A DNA stretch of 64,000 nt from Sphaerochaeta globosa str. Buddy (GCF_000190435.1 NC_015152.1:1742458-1806457); one strand, 5' to 3'; shown: positions 51,848 to 60,317, numbered from the stretch's first letter. Made by a program: numbers and translations. The notes: generated by a model from the letters alone, not told the origin.

Positions 51848-53122
51848 ATGAAACGGACCATCCTCAGCCTATACCTAGTACTTCTGTGCTTTTCGCTGTC
51901 GGCTTACAGCATAATCCCCCAAGAAGTAGAGCAGCCCTTTGACAGCACACAAGAGCTTTCCAAAATCGATTTCCTCAAGCCCTTGGCTGCCAATCAAGAG
52001 AGTTGGGTCGACCAGACCTCGATTTCTCTTATGACGGTAGGGCCGGGAGATCCCCTGTATGCCTGGTTCGGCCACTCCGCCCTCATCGTAAAGCAACCTT
52101 CAGGGACGCAGATCATGTATGACTGGGGAATCTTTGACTATGACCAAGAAAATTTCTATCTGAATTTCGCACGGGGAAGAATGTATTACTATGTGGTGGC
52201 AAGCGAGGCGTCCTGGCGCATCCAAGAAGCCATCGATGAGATGCGCGATGTCAAAATTGTTGAACTGAATTTCCCCAAGGAAGCAAAATTTGCGCTCATC
52301 GCCTTCCTGCAAAAAAACATCAAGACTGAATACAGCACCTATCTCTACCACTTTTATTATGACAACTGCGCGACAAGAATCCGCGATATCATTGACTTTG
52401 CGACCCATGGAGAGTTCAGCGCTTGGGCAAGCATAGTCCCCTCACAAGGCAGCTATCGTCAGCTGACCATGCAGAACCTGATACACAGTCCTGCACTCTT
52501 CTGGGTGCTCGACACCCTCCAAAGCAGAATCATCGATACCCGGCTGAATCGCTATGACGAGCTGTTCCTGCCTGAAAAACTTCACCAAGCAGTTGTGGAT
52601 TTCACGTATGCAGACGGTACAAGACTGGTTGCTGAAGAACACATTTTACAGGATACATCCGAAGAGAACATCCGATTCACCGTGGGAAACAAATTGGTCA
52701 ACTATGACTGGGCGTATTGGCTCTTCGGCCTTAGCCTTGCCTTGCTTCTTGGGCTTATCGGAAAAAAATTTCCTGCTCTTAGACGAGTAGCTTTCGGCCT
52801 GTTGATGGTTGGCCTGGCCGCATTGGGCTCGCTGCTACTCTTTATGATGGTATTTTCCGATATGGATATGACCTACTTCAATGAAAACATTCTCTTTTTG
52901 AATCCCTTGCTGTTGATTCCCGCTTTCAGCTTCCTGATACAAAAAAAGCAGAGCTCCAGGTTTTTGGCCTACTGCTCTGCAATCATGCTGGTGTTACTTG
53001 TGCTCAAATGGTTCGTTCCCGCATTTGCCCTGCAGGACAACCTGAGAACCATTGCAGTCCTGCTTCCTACCTATATATTAGGGTCGGCCTTTCAAAGCAG
53101 GAGCAAGGGTGAAAAGCGCTAG
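51848..53122 (+). CDS. DUF4105 (Lnb-like) membrane protein, 424 aa
   Basis: Signal/anchor at residues 3-20, then a DUF4105 domain with TVGPGDPLYAWFGHSALIV (His76) and YDNCATRIRD (Cys174). A His-Cys pair is consistent with a papain-like or acyl-enzyme hydrolase/transferase. Four further helices fill residues 284-420. DUF4105 has been linked, from memory, to lipoprotein N-acylation in Bacteroidetes (Lnb); whether that applies here is inference. No clear Shine-Dalgarno at ATG 51848. The 3' end overlaps the convergent LemA-like gene by 45 bp, the longest such overlap in the window. Confidence 0.8.
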   Translation: MKRTILSLYLVLLCFSLSAYSIIPQEVEQPFDSTQELSKIDFLKPLAANQESWVDQTSISLMTVGPGDPLYAWFGHSALIVKQPSGTQIMYDWGIFDYDQENFYLNFARGRMYYYVVASEASWRIQEAIDEMRDVKIVELNFPKEAKFALIAFLQKNIKTEYSTYLYHFYYDNCATRIRDIIDFATHGEFSAWASIVPSQGSYRQLTMQNLIHSPALFWVLDTLQSRIIDTRLNRYDELFLPEKLHQAVVDFTYADGTRLVAEEHILQDTSEENIRFTVGNKLVNYDWAYWLFGLSLALLLGLIGKKFPALRRVAFGLLMVGLAALGSLLLFMMVFSDMDMTYFNENILFLNPLLLIPAFSFLIQKKQSSRFLAYCSAIMLVLLVLKWFVPAFALQDNLRTIAVLLPTYILGSAFQSRSKGEKR

Positions 53123-53620
53123 GTCCTCCATCTCAAGTCGATTGGCAACAATCAAGGCAGGAAACGCATGCTTTTGCCTGTTGAAATACTCAGCTTTTGT
53201 ATGATAGGAAAGAAGTGCATCCGATAAGGCAAGTTCCTCTTCATACATTTTTTCAAAATAGGGTGCATAGGACAAGTATGCAGGATCGGCGTAAAGATTT
53301 CTTTGCAACAATCCCAATGCTTCATCCAAGAGCAGATACCTTGCAGTTAGGTCGGCAACCGATTGCTCCTTTTCAAACTCACCCACCACCGAATCGAGAC
53401 TTGCTTCATGTCCATTCTGCTCAAGCAACGCTGAAAGAGCCTTGGCGTAATCAAAACGCAAGGCAATATGCGACCGTACCTTTTGCAGATCCCCGAGCGC
53501 TTGTTTCTGGTAGCTGCCCAGACGATTGACATTGTTACGGTCGATGGCAAACAGCGCGAACACACTAAGCAAACCAACCACCGCAATGCTGACGATGGCA
53601 CTGCGGAGGTTGGGAAACAT
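53078..53620 (-). CDS. LemA-family-like membrane protein, 180 aa
   Basis: One N-terminal helix (about residues 7-27), then a helical domain with the LemA end pattern SYHTKAEYFNRQKHAFPALIV (Tyr-Asn-like repeat followed by FP). Function of LemA proteins is not settled. It begins 7 bp after the carbamate kinase stop and probably is coupled to it. The start (MFPNL) is weakly supported; no strong ribosome site. Confidence 0.68.
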   Translation of the reverse strand: MFPNLRSAIVSIAVVGLLSVFALFAIDRNNVNRLGSYQKQALGDLQKVRSHIALRFDYAKALSALLEQNGHEASLDSVVGEFEKEQSVADLTARYLLLDEALGLLQRNLYADPAYLSYAPYFEKMYEEELALSDALLSYHTKAEYFNRQKHAFPALIVANRLEMEDLALFTLAPALKGRP

Positions 53621-53627
53621 CGGCTTC

Positions 53628-54572
53628 TTAGAGGACAATCTTCGTACCTTTACCTTCGTACAGGGCGCCATACAGGTTGGCAGGATCGGTGATCAGGCCG
53701 ACATTACCGGTAGAGCGAACGAAATCTACGATGGCCTGCACCTTTGGAAGCATACTGCCAGGAGCAAAATGCCCTTCGGTGATGTACTGTTCGGCTTCGT
53801 TGACGGTAATGGTATCCAACGTCTTCTGATTGGGTTTGCCGTAGTTCAGGCATACTTTCTCAACGGCTGTTGAAATGACAAAGAGATCGGCCTTCAACTG
53901 CTTGGCCATCAGGGCGGCTGCAAGGTCCTTGTCAATGACCGCTTCCCTGCCGCTGAGCATACCATTCTCATCACGTACTACAGGAATACCACCACCACCT
54001 CCGGCGATGACAATAACCTTATTGTTCAACAGGGTGCGAATCGTCTCAAGTTCCACAATGGCTTTTGGCTTCGGACTGGCTACAACCCTGCGGTATCCTC
54101 GGCCTGCATCCTCTACGCACACCCAATTATCGTGCTGGCTGTGGTAATCTGCATCATCCTTGGTCATGAAGGACCCGATCGGCTTGGTAGGCTTGCCAAA
54201 GGAAGGGTCTGCATCGCTGACTTCAACCTGGGTAACCACCGTTGCAACTTCAGGATTCATCCCGATTTTTGTAAACTCATTCTTCAATGCCATCTGCAGT
54301 TGATACCCGATGGCTCCCTGCGTGTCGGCAACACAGCTATCCAAGGGAACGCTGTGCAATATGGAGCGGGAAAATTCCGCCCTGAGAAGAATGAAACCAA
54401 CCTGCGGTCCGTTTCCATGGGCAATGACCACCCGGTGACCGGCTTTCACCAGTTTGGCAATATGCGCTGCAGTCTTCCGAGCTGCCTCATATTGGGCTTC
54501 TACGGTGACGTGTTTTGGGTCCTCTATCAATGAGTTCCCGCCGATGGCTATTACAATAAGTTTGCTATCCAT
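53628..54572 (-). CDS. arcC: carbamate kinase, 314 aa
   Basis: Amino-acid-kinase fold with VIAIGGNSLI (about residues 5-14), VIAHGNGPQVG, the insert IGSFM and the GGGGIPVV loop (about 214-221), then VEKVCLNYGKP. It makes ATP from carbamoyl phosphate and ADP. AAGGAAGGAACC precedes ATG 54572. No arginine deiminase or ornithine carbamoyltransferase gene is nearby, so the source of carbamoyl phosphate (agmatine, allantoin or elsewhere-encoded arginine route) is open. It is divergent from the GntR regulator at 54756. Confidence 0.94.
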   Translation of the reverse strand: MDSKLIVIAIGGNSLIEDPKHVTVEAQYEAARKTAAHIAKLVKAGHRVVIAHGNGPQVGFILLRAEFSRSILHSVPLDSCVADTQGAIGYQLQMALKNEFTKIGMNPEVATVVTQVEVSDADPSFGKPTKPIGSFMTKDDADYHSQHDNWVCVEDAGRGYRRVVASPKPKAIVELETIRTLLNNKVIVIAGGGGGIPVVRDENGMLSGREAVIDKDLAAALMAKQLKADLFVISTAVEKVCLNYGKPNQKTLDTITVNEAEQYITEGHFAPGSMLPKVQAIVDFVRSTGNVGLITDPANLYGALYEGKGTKIVL

Positions 54573-54693
54573 ATAGGTTCCTTCCTTCTGTGCAGAGACA
54601 TTGAGTCTACGTCTCAATCATAGCATGTCTGCAACAAATTGCAACAGATTTTCTTGGTCTCTGCGGTATTTCCACCTTTTTCAAAAATTTTTC

Positions 54694-54733
54694 TTGACAG
54701 CTTCCCCAAGCATGGTATTCTGGTGGTATACCA
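54694..54733 (+). promoter_or_regulatory. promoter and TGGTATACCA operator of the second GntR-TRAP operon
   Basis: TTGACA (54694-54699), a 16-bp spacer and TATTCT (54716-54721), followed by the perfect palindrome TGGTATACCA (54724-54733) across the predicted start site. GntR/FCD regulators commonly bind such sites, so autorepression is likely. A 6-bp inverted repeat ATTGAG-N7-CTCAAT near 54600-54618 lies closer to arcC. Confidence 0.7.
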
Positions 54734-54755
54734 CTGGGATACTACGAGGGAGTGC

Positions 54756-55409
54756 ATGACAAAAACAGAAGTTCTCCTTGATTTGCAGCAACGCATCATC
54801 TCTGAAGAGTTCCTTCCCGGAGCCTGGTTGGTCGAACGCGACCTCAGTAGTGAATATGGGCTTTCCAGAACTCCTATTCGCGAGGTGCTGAATAAGTTGG
54901 TTCTGCTTGGTCTGATTACCGTGCAACAGAATCGCGGTTATCAGGTTCGCCAGTTTTCGTTTCAGGATGTGGTAGAAATTTTCAATGCCCGGAGAGCCAT
55001 CGAGGGAGCCTGTGCCCGCTATGCTTGTTTTACCAAAGCCCCTGATATCGATGTGAGGATCCAAGAACTTAGGGCTAAGCTTCTCGGTCTGGATATCGAT
55101 AAGGATGGAGGAAGCAAAGCGATCGCCGTCGGCAATGAGGTACATGATTATCTGATTGAACTTGCAGGGAATCGTTACCTCAAGGAATTCACCTACAAAC
55201 TTTCATCGTTGATGAAACTCACCAGAAATCTAACCAAAAACAGGACTGCAATCGAGGAAAATTCACGCCAAGATCACCTCAAGATATTGGATGCCCTGGA
55301 AAAACGTGACGCGGATTTGTGTGAACAACTGATGGACCAGCACCTGAGTAATACGTGCAAGGCATTGGCTGACACCTATCTTACGTCTCTGACCTCCTTT
55401 TACGCCTAA
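54756..55409 (+). CDS. GntR-family regulator with FCD domain, 217 aa
   Basis: N-terminal winged helix with LLDLQQRIISEEFLPGAWL and GLSRTPIREVLNKLVLLGLI, then an FCD domain (about residues 72-215). GAGGGAG precedes ATG 54756; an earlier start would run through the promoter. The TGGTATACCA palindrome in front of it and the TRAP operon 55 bp behind it indicate it controls itself and the downstream transporter and aldolase genes. It is shorter than the GntR at 8475 and not a close copy. Confidence 0.92.
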   Translation: MTKTEVLLDLQQRIISEEFLPGAWLVERDLSSEYGLSRTPIREVLNKLVLLGLITVQQNRGYQVRQFSFQDVVEIFNARRAIEGACARYACFTKAPDIDVRIQELRAKLLGLDIDKDGGSKAIAVGNEVHDYLIELAGNRYLKEFTYKLSSLMKLTRNLTKNRTAIEENSRQDHLKILDALEKRDADLCEQLMDQHLSNTCKALADTYLTSLTSFYA

Positions 55410-55464
55410 GATTCTGCTTCAGGGGTCGTTATATGGCCCTAACAATACATCGTGGAGGATTATT

Positions 55465-56466
55465 ATGAAGAAAAGTATCCTGATTATGGCACTCGCAGCA
55501 CTGCTGCTGATGCCCGTCTTTGCTCAAGGAACAGTCGAAGCAAAACCCGACCAAGAGTATGTGCTGAGATTCGGCCATGTGCTCACTCCTGAGGACACAT
55601 TCAACAAGCAGTATTTGGAATGGTCGAAGGCTGTAGCAGCCAGAACCAATGGCAAGTTGAAGATTGAGGTCTATCCCAGCGCCCAACTCGGTGTCGAGGA
55701 AGACGTTCTTGAACAAATTCGCCTTGGCTCCAACGTTGGTTGGCAGACCGACCCCGCCCGTCTTGGCAACTATGTCAAGGAATGGGGTATACTGTACATG
55801 CCGTTCTTCCTTGGTGGCATTGATGATGTAGAGAAACTGCTCGATTCCAAAGTCGTAAAGGGTTGGGTCGACCAGCTCGAGAAGCAGCACCAGATCAAGG
55901 TTGTATCGTACGCATGGGTACAGGGATTCCGCAACATTTTCACCAACAAGCCTGGAAAGAGCCCTGCAGAGCTGCGCAACAGCTTGATCAGAACTGCAAA
56001 CGCTCCGGCATGGCTTGCAACTGTCAACTCCCTTGGCAGCAAGGCAGTCGCACTGGCATATGGTGAGCTGTACAACGGCATCCAGACCAAAGTTGTTGAT
56101 GGTTGTGAGCTCCCCTATGCCGCAGCAAAACAGCTGAAGGTGTATGAGGTTGCAGATTACATTGTTGAAACCCAGCACATTTTCCAGCTGAACGTCATGG
56201 TTGTCAGTGCTGCTTGGTTCAACAAGCTGCCCGCCGACTATCAGCAGATCCTGATCGAAGAGTGTAACAAGGCCGGTTTGGTTGCTTCCAACATTCTGCT
56301 CAAGAATGCTGAAGCAGACCGCCAGTTCATGATCGACCAGGGCATGACCTACATCCCGCACAGCGATCTTGATGTTGCCGCTTTCAAGGCTTCCGGCGAA
56401 GCTGCCTATAAGGCACTCGGTTTGGATGCTGCAAAAGCTGCAGTCTACGCTGAACTCGGGAAATAA
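55465..56466 (+). CDS. TRAP transporter substrate-binding protein, DctP family, 333 aa
   Basis: Signal peptide (MKKSILIMAL...PVFAQG), then VLRFGHVLTPEDTFNKQYLEWS (about residues 33-54) and the DctP carboxylate region with SLIRTANAPAWLATVNSLGSK (Arg about 174), then GELYNGIQTKVVDG. Compared with the DctP at 7307 it has a different binding-loop sequence, so a different ligand is likely. GGAGG precedes the ATG. First transport gene of the second cluster. Confidence 0.94.
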   Translation: MKKSILIMALAALLLMPVFAQGTVEAKPDQEYVLRFGHVLTPEDTFNKQYLEWSKAVAARTNGKLKIEVYPSAQLGVEEDVLEQIRLGSNVGWQTDPARLGNYVKEWGILYMPFFLGGIDDVEKLLDSKVVKGWVDQLEKQHQIKVVSYAWVQGFRNIFTNKPGKSPAELRNSLIRTANAPAWLATVNSLGSKAVALAYGELYNGIQTKVVDGCELPYAAAKQLKVYEVADYIVETQHIFQLNVMVVSAAWFNKLPADYQQILIEECNKAGLVASNILLKNAEADRQFMIDQGMTYIPHSDLDVAAFKASGEAAYKALGLDAAKAAVYAELGK

Positions 56467-56484
56467 GAGAACACCAGCTTCTTT

Positions 56485-56511
56485 GGCCTGCAATCAGATA
56501 GATTGCAGGCC
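56485..56511 (+). promoter_or_regulatory. intercistronic hairpin between dctP and dctQ
   Basis: Perfect 11-bp stem (56485-56495 with 56501-56511), five-base loop, no U-tract. Same position as the hairpin at 7267-7292 in the first cluster, so probably the same role in raising receptor over permease levels. Confidence 0.72.
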
Positions 56512-56540
56512 GATGTCTTCACGTTTCAACGAGGTTAATC

Positions 56541-57041
56541 ATGAACCGTATAGCAAAAGCTTATAAAAAGTTCTGCGATATCGAACTTGCCGTCGGGGCT
56601 GTCCTGCTCATCTCCACGGTCTTCATCCTTACCTTTGCAGCAATCCTCAGAACCATTGGCTTTCCAATCAACTGGGGGCTCGATCTTGCCTTACTGATGT
56701 TCACCTGGTCAGTCTACGTAGGTGCTGATACTGCCCTTCGGGATGACAAAATGGTCAACGTCGAGATTTTTCAACAATTTCTCAAACCCAAAACAAAGAA
56801 AATTTTGCAATTAGTCATTTATATACTCATTCTTCTCTTCCTCTTTCTTATGGTCTACTACGGTTTCTACCTCGCATACTCATCCAGGTTCCGTACCTTC
56901 CAGGGTATTCCCTTTATGAGCTATACCTGGGCGACCTTGAGTATGCCCATTCCTTCGGTTTTCATGATCATCACCACCTGTTTAAAAATTCGTAATCTTC
57001 TGAAAAATGACAGTGCCGTCGGCTCAAAAGAAGTGAGGTAA
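56541..57041 (+). CDS. TRAP transporter small permease, DctQ family, 166 aa
   Basis: Four helices (about residues 17-37, 47-64, 88-110, 124-146) and the DctQ motif region NWGLDLALLMFTWSVYVGADTALRDD. It forms the membrane complex with the DctM encoded 3 bp later. GAGG lies upstream of the ATG. Confidence 0.92.
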   Translation: MNRIAKAYKKFCDIELAVGAVLLISTVFILTFAAILRTIGFPINWGLDLALLMFTWSVYVGADTALRDDKMVNVEIFQQFLKPKTKKILQLVIYILILLFLFLMVYYGFYLAYSSRFRTFQGIPFMSYTWATLSMPIPSVFMIITTCLKIRNLLKNDSAVGSKEVR

Positions 57042-57044
57042 GAC

Positions 57045-58334
57045 ATGATTCTTGTATTACTTATATTCCTGTTGCTGCTCTTCATCGGAGTCCCCGTAGG
57101 TTTTTCCCTGGGTATCTCCGGGATATTCTATTTTCTGCAACATATGGAACTGCCCTTGGCAACCGTTGTGCAGCTGCCGATCAGCCAAACACAAAGTGTG
57201 ACATTGTTGGCAGTCCCGTTGTTCATTTTTGCAGGAAGCCTGATGAACAGCTCGGGAATCACCACCCGCCTGATCAAGCTTGCCATGCAACTTGCCGGCC
57301 ATATGCGCGGAGGAATGGCGCAGGTCAGCGTTGTTCTGAGCACCCTTATGGGTGGCTGCTCCGGCTCCTCCAATGCCGATGCGGCCATGGAAGCGCGTAT
57401 TCTTGGACCTGAAATGCTCAAGCAAAAGTATCCCCGCGGGTATACCGCCGTGGTAATCGGCTTCACAAGCTTGATTACCTCCACCATTCCTCCTGGAGTC
57501 GGCATGATACTTTACGGAACGGTTGGCGAGGTTTCCATCGGAAGATTGTTCTCTGCCGGTATTATGAGCGGTTTGATTATGATGGCAGCATTCATGATTA
57601 CCGTAGCAATTACTGCACGCTTTCGTAAGTTCCCTAAAGCCCGTGAGCATCGTGCATCCATCAAAGAAATTGTTCTTTCCTTGAAAGATACCATCTGGGC
57701 CTTGATTTTCCCGATTGTTCTGATTGGAAGCTTGAGAATGGGCTTGTTCACCCCCTCTGAGGTCGGTGCATTTGCTTGCGTGTATGCACTCATTGTGGGT
57801 TTCTTCGTATACAAGGAAATGACCATCAAGAGCCTGATTGCTACCCTCAAGGAAGCCATCAGGGATATCGGTGGAATTATGTTCATGATTTCCATGAGCG
57901 CAGTCTTTGCCTACGGCATCCCGATGGACCAAATTCCCCAGAAATTAACCACCCTGATCACCGGTTTCACCAACAGCCAGTTTGTCGTAATGGGCATCGT
58001 ATTCTTCCTCTATGTCATCTTCGGCATGTTCATGGACGGCTCGATCGTCATCCTTCTGCTCACCCCGATTCTCATGCCGATCGTCCGTACCATCGGTATC
58101 GACCCGGTTCTCTTCGGTGTTGTGACCAGCATCATCGTCACCATGGGCATTCTTACTCCACCGGTAGGTATAGCCATGTACATTGTCAACGGAATTCTTG
58201 GTGTACCGATGTCTGAATATCTGAAAGAAAGCATTCCTTTCTTCATCGTCACCATTCTCGTGGGAGTACTGCTCCTTGCTATCCCCGATGTCATCCTCTT
58301 CTTGCCGAACATGCTGTACGGCGTAGCCAGCTAA
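57045..58334 (+). CDS. TRAP transporter large permease, DctM family, 429 aa
   Basis: About twelve helices with DctM segments STLMGGCSGSSNADAAMEA, SLITSTIPPGVGMILYG and TMGILTPPVGIAMYI. It drives Na+-coupled uptake with the preceding subunits. The aldo/keto-reductase-fold gene begins 12 bp later, so transport and metabolism are one transcription unit. Confidence 0.95.
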   Translation: MILVLLIFLLLLFIGVPVGFSLGISGIFYFLQHMELPLATVVQLPISQTQSVTLLAVPLFIFAGSLMNSSGITTRLIKLAMQLAGHMRGGMAQVSVVLSTLMGGCSGSSNADAAMEARILGPEMLKQKYPRGYTAVVIGFTSLITSTIPPGVGMILYGTVGEVSIGRLFSAGIMSGLIMMAAFMITVAITARFRKFPKAREHRASIKEIVLSLKDTIWALIFPIVLIGSLRMGLFTPSEVGAFACVYALIVGFFVYKEMTIKSLIATLKEAIRDIGGIMFMISMSAVFAYGIPMDQIPQKLTTLITGFTNSQFVVMGIVFFLYVIFGMFMDGSIVILLLTPILMPIVRTIGIDPVLFGVVTSIIVTMGILTPPVGIAMYIVNGILGVPMSEYLKESIPFFIVTILVGVLLLAIPDVILFLPNMLYGVAS

Positions 58335-58346
58335 GGAGCTGTAGAG

Positions 58347-59300
58347 ATGAAATACAAAACACTTGGAAAGTCCGGCATCGATATCTCCATGATCAGCATG
58401 GGAGGCCATGAATACCTACCCAATCATAAGTCCAGAGGTTTCAACGAGGACTTTGAGAAGGCCATCACAGCTGGATACATCTTCCCCGGTTTCGGGGGAG
58501 AGAACCGCAAGAACATCCTCAAGGCTTCCTATGACCTGGGCATAAACTTCTATGATGTGACCCATGACTCGGAGAAGGATGCGTTAGGTAGGAACTTCCT
58601 TGAACTTCCTCCACCCTACCCGGTATATATCCAGACCCGACCCGAAGGGTTTGTCTACACCTACGATGAGCACAACAAGAAAATGGCCGACTACCAGACC
58701 CTCAAAGCCGAGGCTGTGAGAATTCTCAAGTTGCTCAGACGTGACAGTATCGACTTTTTCAACTTTGCTTTCATGAAAAGTGCTCTTGAGCACGATCCTG
58801 AGTACTTGGCAAAGATTTCCTACAATATCGAACACCTCAAGAAGGAAGGCCTCATTCGCTTCGCATGTGCCGATACCTTCAGCGGGGAGAGCACCTACCT
58901 CAAGCAGATTGCCACCGGCAGTTTCGATGTAGTCTACATCAATTTCAACCTTGCAGATCACCAGGGTACAAAACGAGTATTCAAAGAAGCTGCGAAACTC
59001 GGTATGGGTGTAGTTGCAAGAGAGGCTTTCATGAAAGGCTCCCTCTTTGAGATGGCCAAGGAAGCAGGTATTGAGAATAAGACATTGCTCGCCCATGCAG
59101 CCATGAAGTGGGTTTACTCCTTCGATGAAGTATCGAGTATTGTCTACGGAACAGGAAAGGCAGAGCATCTCTATGATTCTGCATCCATTCTCGAGGACTT
59201 GCACATGAGCGAGGAAGAACAGAACCTTATCGAAGCCATTAAGAAGACTGAGCTGTTCAAAACCTATGAAACGAAAAAGAACGAAGAGTTCTTACAATAG
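58347..59300 (+). CDS. aldo/keto-reductase-fold protein with altered catalytic tetrad, 317 aa
   Basis: Overall AKR order: MKYKTLGKSGIDISMISMGG, LGINFYDVTHDSEKDALGR, RRDSIDFFNF, HLKKEGLIRFACAD and a C-terminal SIVYGTGKAEHL. The usual tetrad is Asp, Tyr, Lys, His. Here the Asp (YDVTH) is kept, but no Tyr follows in the shortened loop, the Lys position reads QTRPEG (Arg), and the His strand reads FNFAFMK. So normal NADPH reduction is doubtful. AGGAG precedes the ATG. It lies between TRAP and aldolase genes, so it should act on the same compound, perhaps with another chemistry or as a binding protein. Confidence 0.82.
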   Translation: MKYKTLGKSGIDISMISMGGHEYLPNHKSRGFNEDFEKAITAGYIFPGFGGENRKNILKASYDLGINFYDVTHDSEKDALGRNFLELPPPYPVYIQTRPEGFVYTYDEHNKKMADYQTLKAEAVRILKLLRRDSIDFFNFAFMKSALEHDPEYLAKISYNIEHLKKEGLIRFACADTFSGESTYLKQIATGSFDVVYINFNLADHQGTKRVFKEAAKLGMGVVAREAFMKGSLFEMAKEAGIENKTLLAHAAMKWVYSFDEVSSIVYGTGKAEHLYDSASILEDLHMSEEEQNLIEAIKKTELFKTYETKKNEEFLQ

Positions 59301-59319
59301 CAAGGAGTACCATACACCT

Positions 59320-60216
59320 ATGAATTTCGAAGCAAAAGGTATTATCACTGCAATGGTTACCCCGTTGACAGCTGACTATAAGATCCACGAGAAAGGACTA
59401 CGCAAGCTGGTCAACTATATGATCGATGGAGGAGTGCATGGACTGTTTGTAGTCGGCACTTCCGGTGAATTCTACGGGTTTTCACCAGAACAACGTCGCG
59501 ATGCATTCCAAATCTGCATCGATGAGGCGAAAGGACGGGTCCCCGTGTATGCCGGGGTAAACGGCATTACCACCGCCGAGGCCGTAGGCTACGCCCAAAT
59601 GGCCGAGGAAGCGGGAGCCGATGCCATCAGCGTGCTGACACCGATGTTCATCAGCGTCACCCAGGCAGAACTCTATCAACATTATGCCGATATTGCTGCT
59701 TCCACAAAGCTACCGATGTTGCTCTATAACAACGTGGGAAAGACCAATGTGAACATTGGTGTGGATACTGTGGTGAAGCTTTCCAAGATTAAGAATATCG
59801 TAGGGGTTAAGGACAGCAGCGGCGATTTTACCCTGACCAGCGAGTACATCCGCAATACCTATCAGGCAGAGAAACCTTTCTATGTTCTGAGTGGACGGGA
59901 TACCCTGATTCATGCCTGTCTCTGTTATGGTGGTCATGGTGCAATTACAGCATGTGCAAACATTGCTCCACGCCTGATGGCAGACATCTATGACAAGTAT
60001 GTCAGCGGTGATGTAGCGGGATCACTTGAGGCCCAGTACAGAATTGCCCCGGTGAGAATGGCCTTCAACCTGGGTTCCTTCCCCACCATCCTCAAGGAGA
60101 GCCTTGAGCTCTTGGGCATCGATGCCGGTCCCTGTTTCGCCCCCGTTGGTCCTATGAGCATTGAGAGCAAGGAACTTCTGAAAAAGGCGTTGATCCAAGC
60201 AGGAGTATTGAACTAG
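59320..60216 (+). CDS. DHDPS/NAL-family aldolase, 298 aa
   Basis: Class I aldolase of the DapA/NanA superfamily: GTSGEFYG pyruvate-binding loop (about residues 47-54), catalytic Tyr in YNNVGKTN and Schiff-base Lys in GVKDSSGD. It should cleave or dehydrate a 2-keto-3-deoxy acid. The YNN and GKTN pattern differs from the YNIPQFTG of the homologue at 3760, so the two clusters probably handle different acids. AAGGAG lies 12 bases before ATG 59320, a longish spacing. It is the last gene of the operon, before a large terminator. Confidence 0.9.
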   Translation: MNFEAKGIITAMVTPLTADYKIHEKGLRKLVNYMIDGGVHGLFVVGTSGEFYGFSPEQRRDAFQICIDEAKGRVPVYAGVNGITTAEAVGYAQMAEEAGADAISVLTPMFISVTQAELYQHYADIAASTKLPMLLYNNVGKTNVNIGVDTVVKLSKIKNIVGVKDSSGDFTLTSEYIRNTYQAEKPFYVLSGRDTLIHACLCYGGHGAITACANIAPRLMADIYDKYVSGDVAGSLEAQYRIAPVRMAFNLGSFPTILKESLELLGIDAGPCFAPVGPMSIESKELLKKALIQAGVLN

Positions 60217-60230
60217 AAATTTGAACGATT

Positions 60231-60317
60231 GTCTTCAGTCCCACCCCAAAACCCGCCAGCTGAGCATACTATGATACATCAAGGGGCAAAGGGCGGGACT
60301 GAAGACTTTTATTTTTT
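60231..60317 (+). terminator. large terminator with 12-bp stem and long pyrimidine tract
   Basis: GTCTTCAGTCCC (60231-60242) pairs perfectly with GGGACTGAAGAC (60295-60306). A T-rich tract begins at once (TTTTATTTTTT) and continues, nearly purine-free, to about 60360. The 52-base loop is C-rich then G-rich and contains CCCGCC, which can pair with GGCGGG inside the 3' arm, an alternative fold. It ends the second TRAP operon. Confidence 0.88.

Noticed and set aside
54600-54618. ATTGAG-N7-CTCAAT between arcC and the second GntR gene as the main operator
   Set aside because: Arms are only six bases and the site is distant from the GntR promoter. TGGTATACCA at 54724 is the better candidate.
3760-60216. 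The two DHDPS/NAL-family genes as dapA of lysine synthesis
   Set aside because: Both are inside TRAP/GntR/dehydrogenase clusters and no dap or lys genes are nearby.
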